DNA of 64,000 nucleotides from Dillenia suffruticosa (lineage: Eukaryota > Streptophyta > Magnoliopsida > Dilleniales > Dilleniaceae), in NCBI GenBank assembly GCA_033439265.1, contig JAVTVX010000017.1, positions 5,551,001-5,615,000 on the forward strand, written 5' to 3'. Shown here piece by piece: positions 62,112 through 64,000 of this stretch (within the stretch, counting starts at the first letter, position 1; each line of letters opens with the position of its first letter). The notes beneath the pieces are model-generated. The model ran no database searches. It had not been told where the DNA came from and worked only from the letters and a program-made list of their open reading frames with translations. A program made the position numbers and the translations under genes.

Positions 62112-64000
62112 ATGAAGAAAGTCGGATTACGGGCTTGGGCGGTGTTGGTAGTGATATGCTGGGCACAGAAGAGCGAAGGAATCTGGTTAGACGTTCCGAG
62201 TACAGGAACCAAGTGCGTGTCGGAGGAAATCCAGAATAACGTCGTTGTTTTAGGCGATTATGTTGTTGTTCCTATGGAGGATCATGCCAAACATGACGCC
62301 TCCATCTCCGTCAGAGTAATCATACATACTCTTCTTTCCGTTTCTTTATTGATTTTTCGAGTTTCTTTTGATTTTCTTTTTATAAACAAATTTGATTCTC
62401 TGATCACTCTGTTGGATTCCTATTCTTTCCTTTCTCAATTTTAAGATTAGAGTTTATCTGTGTGAAATGGGAAAATGTCTTTTTTTTTTTCCCTAATTGA
62501 AGGCTAATGCTACATTTTATTGCCTGCTAGCGTTGATCGTGAACAATTGCATTGCGGTAGACAAGTTTAAGTATGGTGGCTGTTTTTTTTTTCTTTTCTT
62601 TTTTTTTGGGTGACATGAATAAGCAAATTTAAAATTGAATTTGTTAGAAGCCTAGGTCTTTATGTTGAGAGAAAGTGGTGAAATTGCGGTATATATTTGA
62701 AGGAGTGGAATTGGGGGCGGTCAATGTTCTTTTGATTATGCCTAGTACTGTTAAATAAAATGGGAATTTTGGGGGATGCAAATGCCATATCATGGAATTC
62801 TAGAAAGCATAAAGAATGCGGTATAGGGCTTTACCTTTAAGTGAACATTTAAGACTGGATGGTGTTCCTGTGCTTAAGTAGTCATTGGAAGTGCAGCTTT
62901 CATTAGGGCTTCAAATAAATCAGGCCTTCTGTGAATAGCTCTGTCATTTGACTTGCTTACTGCTAGGTGGAACCCGTTAATTACTTAAATAAGTTCAGCA
63001 GAAACATGGTTTGTATGTTTGTCTTTTTAACAAGTTGGCCTAAAGCGATCGGCTCCTTTAAGTTCCAGTTTCGCTTGGCTCCTTCAACTAATAAATGAAC
63101 CAACAAGGAACACGGTTTTTTGCTCTATTTTGATACCAAAATATATATATATATATATATTTCATATTGCCTCCCTCCACTAGCTGGAATGATAGTGATA
63201 CATAATATAAGAGGCTTATTCATCAATGTGTCCTCGGTTAGCTGAAGCTAGTGTGCTGCCTTACCTCTGAATTTGATATTGTTGAAATGTGGAGTCCATG
63301 ATGACATAGCCTTGAAGTGTTAATTCTCGTGACAACTGTATGAGCATCCTCTCTATAAGTTCTTACTAACCACATTAAATTAACTTATAGTAATGATGGA
63401 TTCTGCCTGCTGGTCTCATTTGAGATGTTCTTAGCAATATTATGGTGTTCATGTGGATTAATTGTATGTTCTTTTTTTAGGCTTGTAAGATTGATTGTTT
63501 AGATGTTAGTGCAGAATATTTTGATACTGGCTTGAGGTTTTCCTCCCAGCAAGCCCACAGAGTTAAAAATATTCAACTTTCATCCATATAATTCGCAAAC
63601 CTTGTATAAATTGTTTTCTCCATTAAATTGTCCTGATCCTCCCCCCCCCCCCCAAAAAAAACCCCTCCAAGCACACACTCAAATAGTGATTTCAAGTGCA
63701 GCAAGAAATGTCCCTTCTTTTGTTTCACTAGCTGCATGAACGTTGAAAAAATCTGACTAAAATTATTTCAACTAACAATATACTATATGTCAACAATTTC
63801 TTTGCACGTGTGTGTCATTGGCATGAGTGTGCTTGCATATGGATATTTAGGTGACTTCTCCCTTTGGGAACAATCTTCATCACAAAGAGAATGCTACCGT
63901 TGGTCAGTTTGCATTTACAACCACTGAGGCAGGAAACTACTTGGCTTGTTTTTGGTTGGACAGTCATCATCAAGGATCCACTGGGATATCTGTTAATCTT
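62112..64000 (+). CDS. p24-delta cargo receptor (transmembrane emp24 domain protein), 3' end outside window
   Basis: Two exons visible: 62112-62315 and 63851 onward, phase 0, giving the first 118 residues. The start encodes a cleavable signal peptide ([19 protein letters not shown], cleavage near SEG-IWL). The GOLD domain follows: [60 protein letters not shown]. Cys35 and Cys101 are the pair that forms the GOLD disulfide. The p24 proteins cycle between ER and Golgi in COPI/COPII vesicles, sorting GPI-anchored proteins and K/HDEL receptors. The coiled coil, membrane span and KKXX-type tail lie beyond 64000. The sequence favours the plant delta-1 class (At1g21900-like); At1g21900 is also close to a MORN and an ERF gene. 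Confidence 0.93.
63141..63162. repeat. (AT)n microsatellite in p24 intron 1
   Basis: About 11 AT units within the first intron. Confidence 0.85.

Noticed and set aside
1-64000. CRISPR arrays, operons, phage or bacterial defence systems
   Set aside because: None visible; the window is plant nuclear DNA with spliced genes.

Overview
This is nuclear DNA from a dicot plant. The evidence is spliced genes with GT-AG introns, AT-rich gene-poor spacers, many AG/AT microsatellites, tRNA-derived SINEs, and plant-specific families (GRAS, AP2/ERF, p24-delta). The species cannot be named from the sequence alone. There is no operon, phage, CRISPR array or bacterial mobile element, and I found no recognisable LTR retroelement.

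Layout: 1-7576 is a repeat-rich spacer. 7577-9109 (+) is an intronless NSP2-type GRAS regulator with an apparent miR171h site. 12804-16491 (+) is a two-exon PLP aminotransferase with a transit-peptide exon. 22086-24900 (+) is a three-exon membrane-anchored MORN-repeat protein. 24901-33010 is a spacer with SINEs and a decayed P-loop kinase-like gene (31090-31530, -). 33011-33895 (+) is a zinc-ribbon/RING-H2 E3 ligase. 35188-43884 (-) is a twelve-exon YbaK/ProX-type trans-editing protein, assembled here exon by exon because no single ORF shows it. 47262-47906 (-) is an ERF014-like AP2/ERF factor. 53744-58424 (-) is a four-exon aminoacylase-1-like M20 peptidase. 62112 to the window end (+) is a p24-delta cargo receptor, cut by the edge.

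The genes do not form one pathway. What links them is gene order. From memory, aminotransferase and MORN genes are neighbours in Arabidopsis (At1g77670/At1g77660); p24-delta, ERF and MORN genes sit together (At1g21900/21910/21920); and aminoacylase, ERF014 and YbaK genes sit together (At1g44820/44830/44835). This window looks like the unfractionated ancestral block from which those three segments derive.

The most interesting non-genic structures are: two tRNA-derived SINE families with visible target-site duplications; an intact hAT-like MITE (8-bp TSD) inside an intron of the trans-editing gene; a Tourist-like MITE; a U2 snRNA pseudogene; a tandem duplication that appears to have shaped the start of the aminotransferase transit peptide; and a relic copy of a MORN exon end within the next intron. 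I saw no clearly undescribed biological system.
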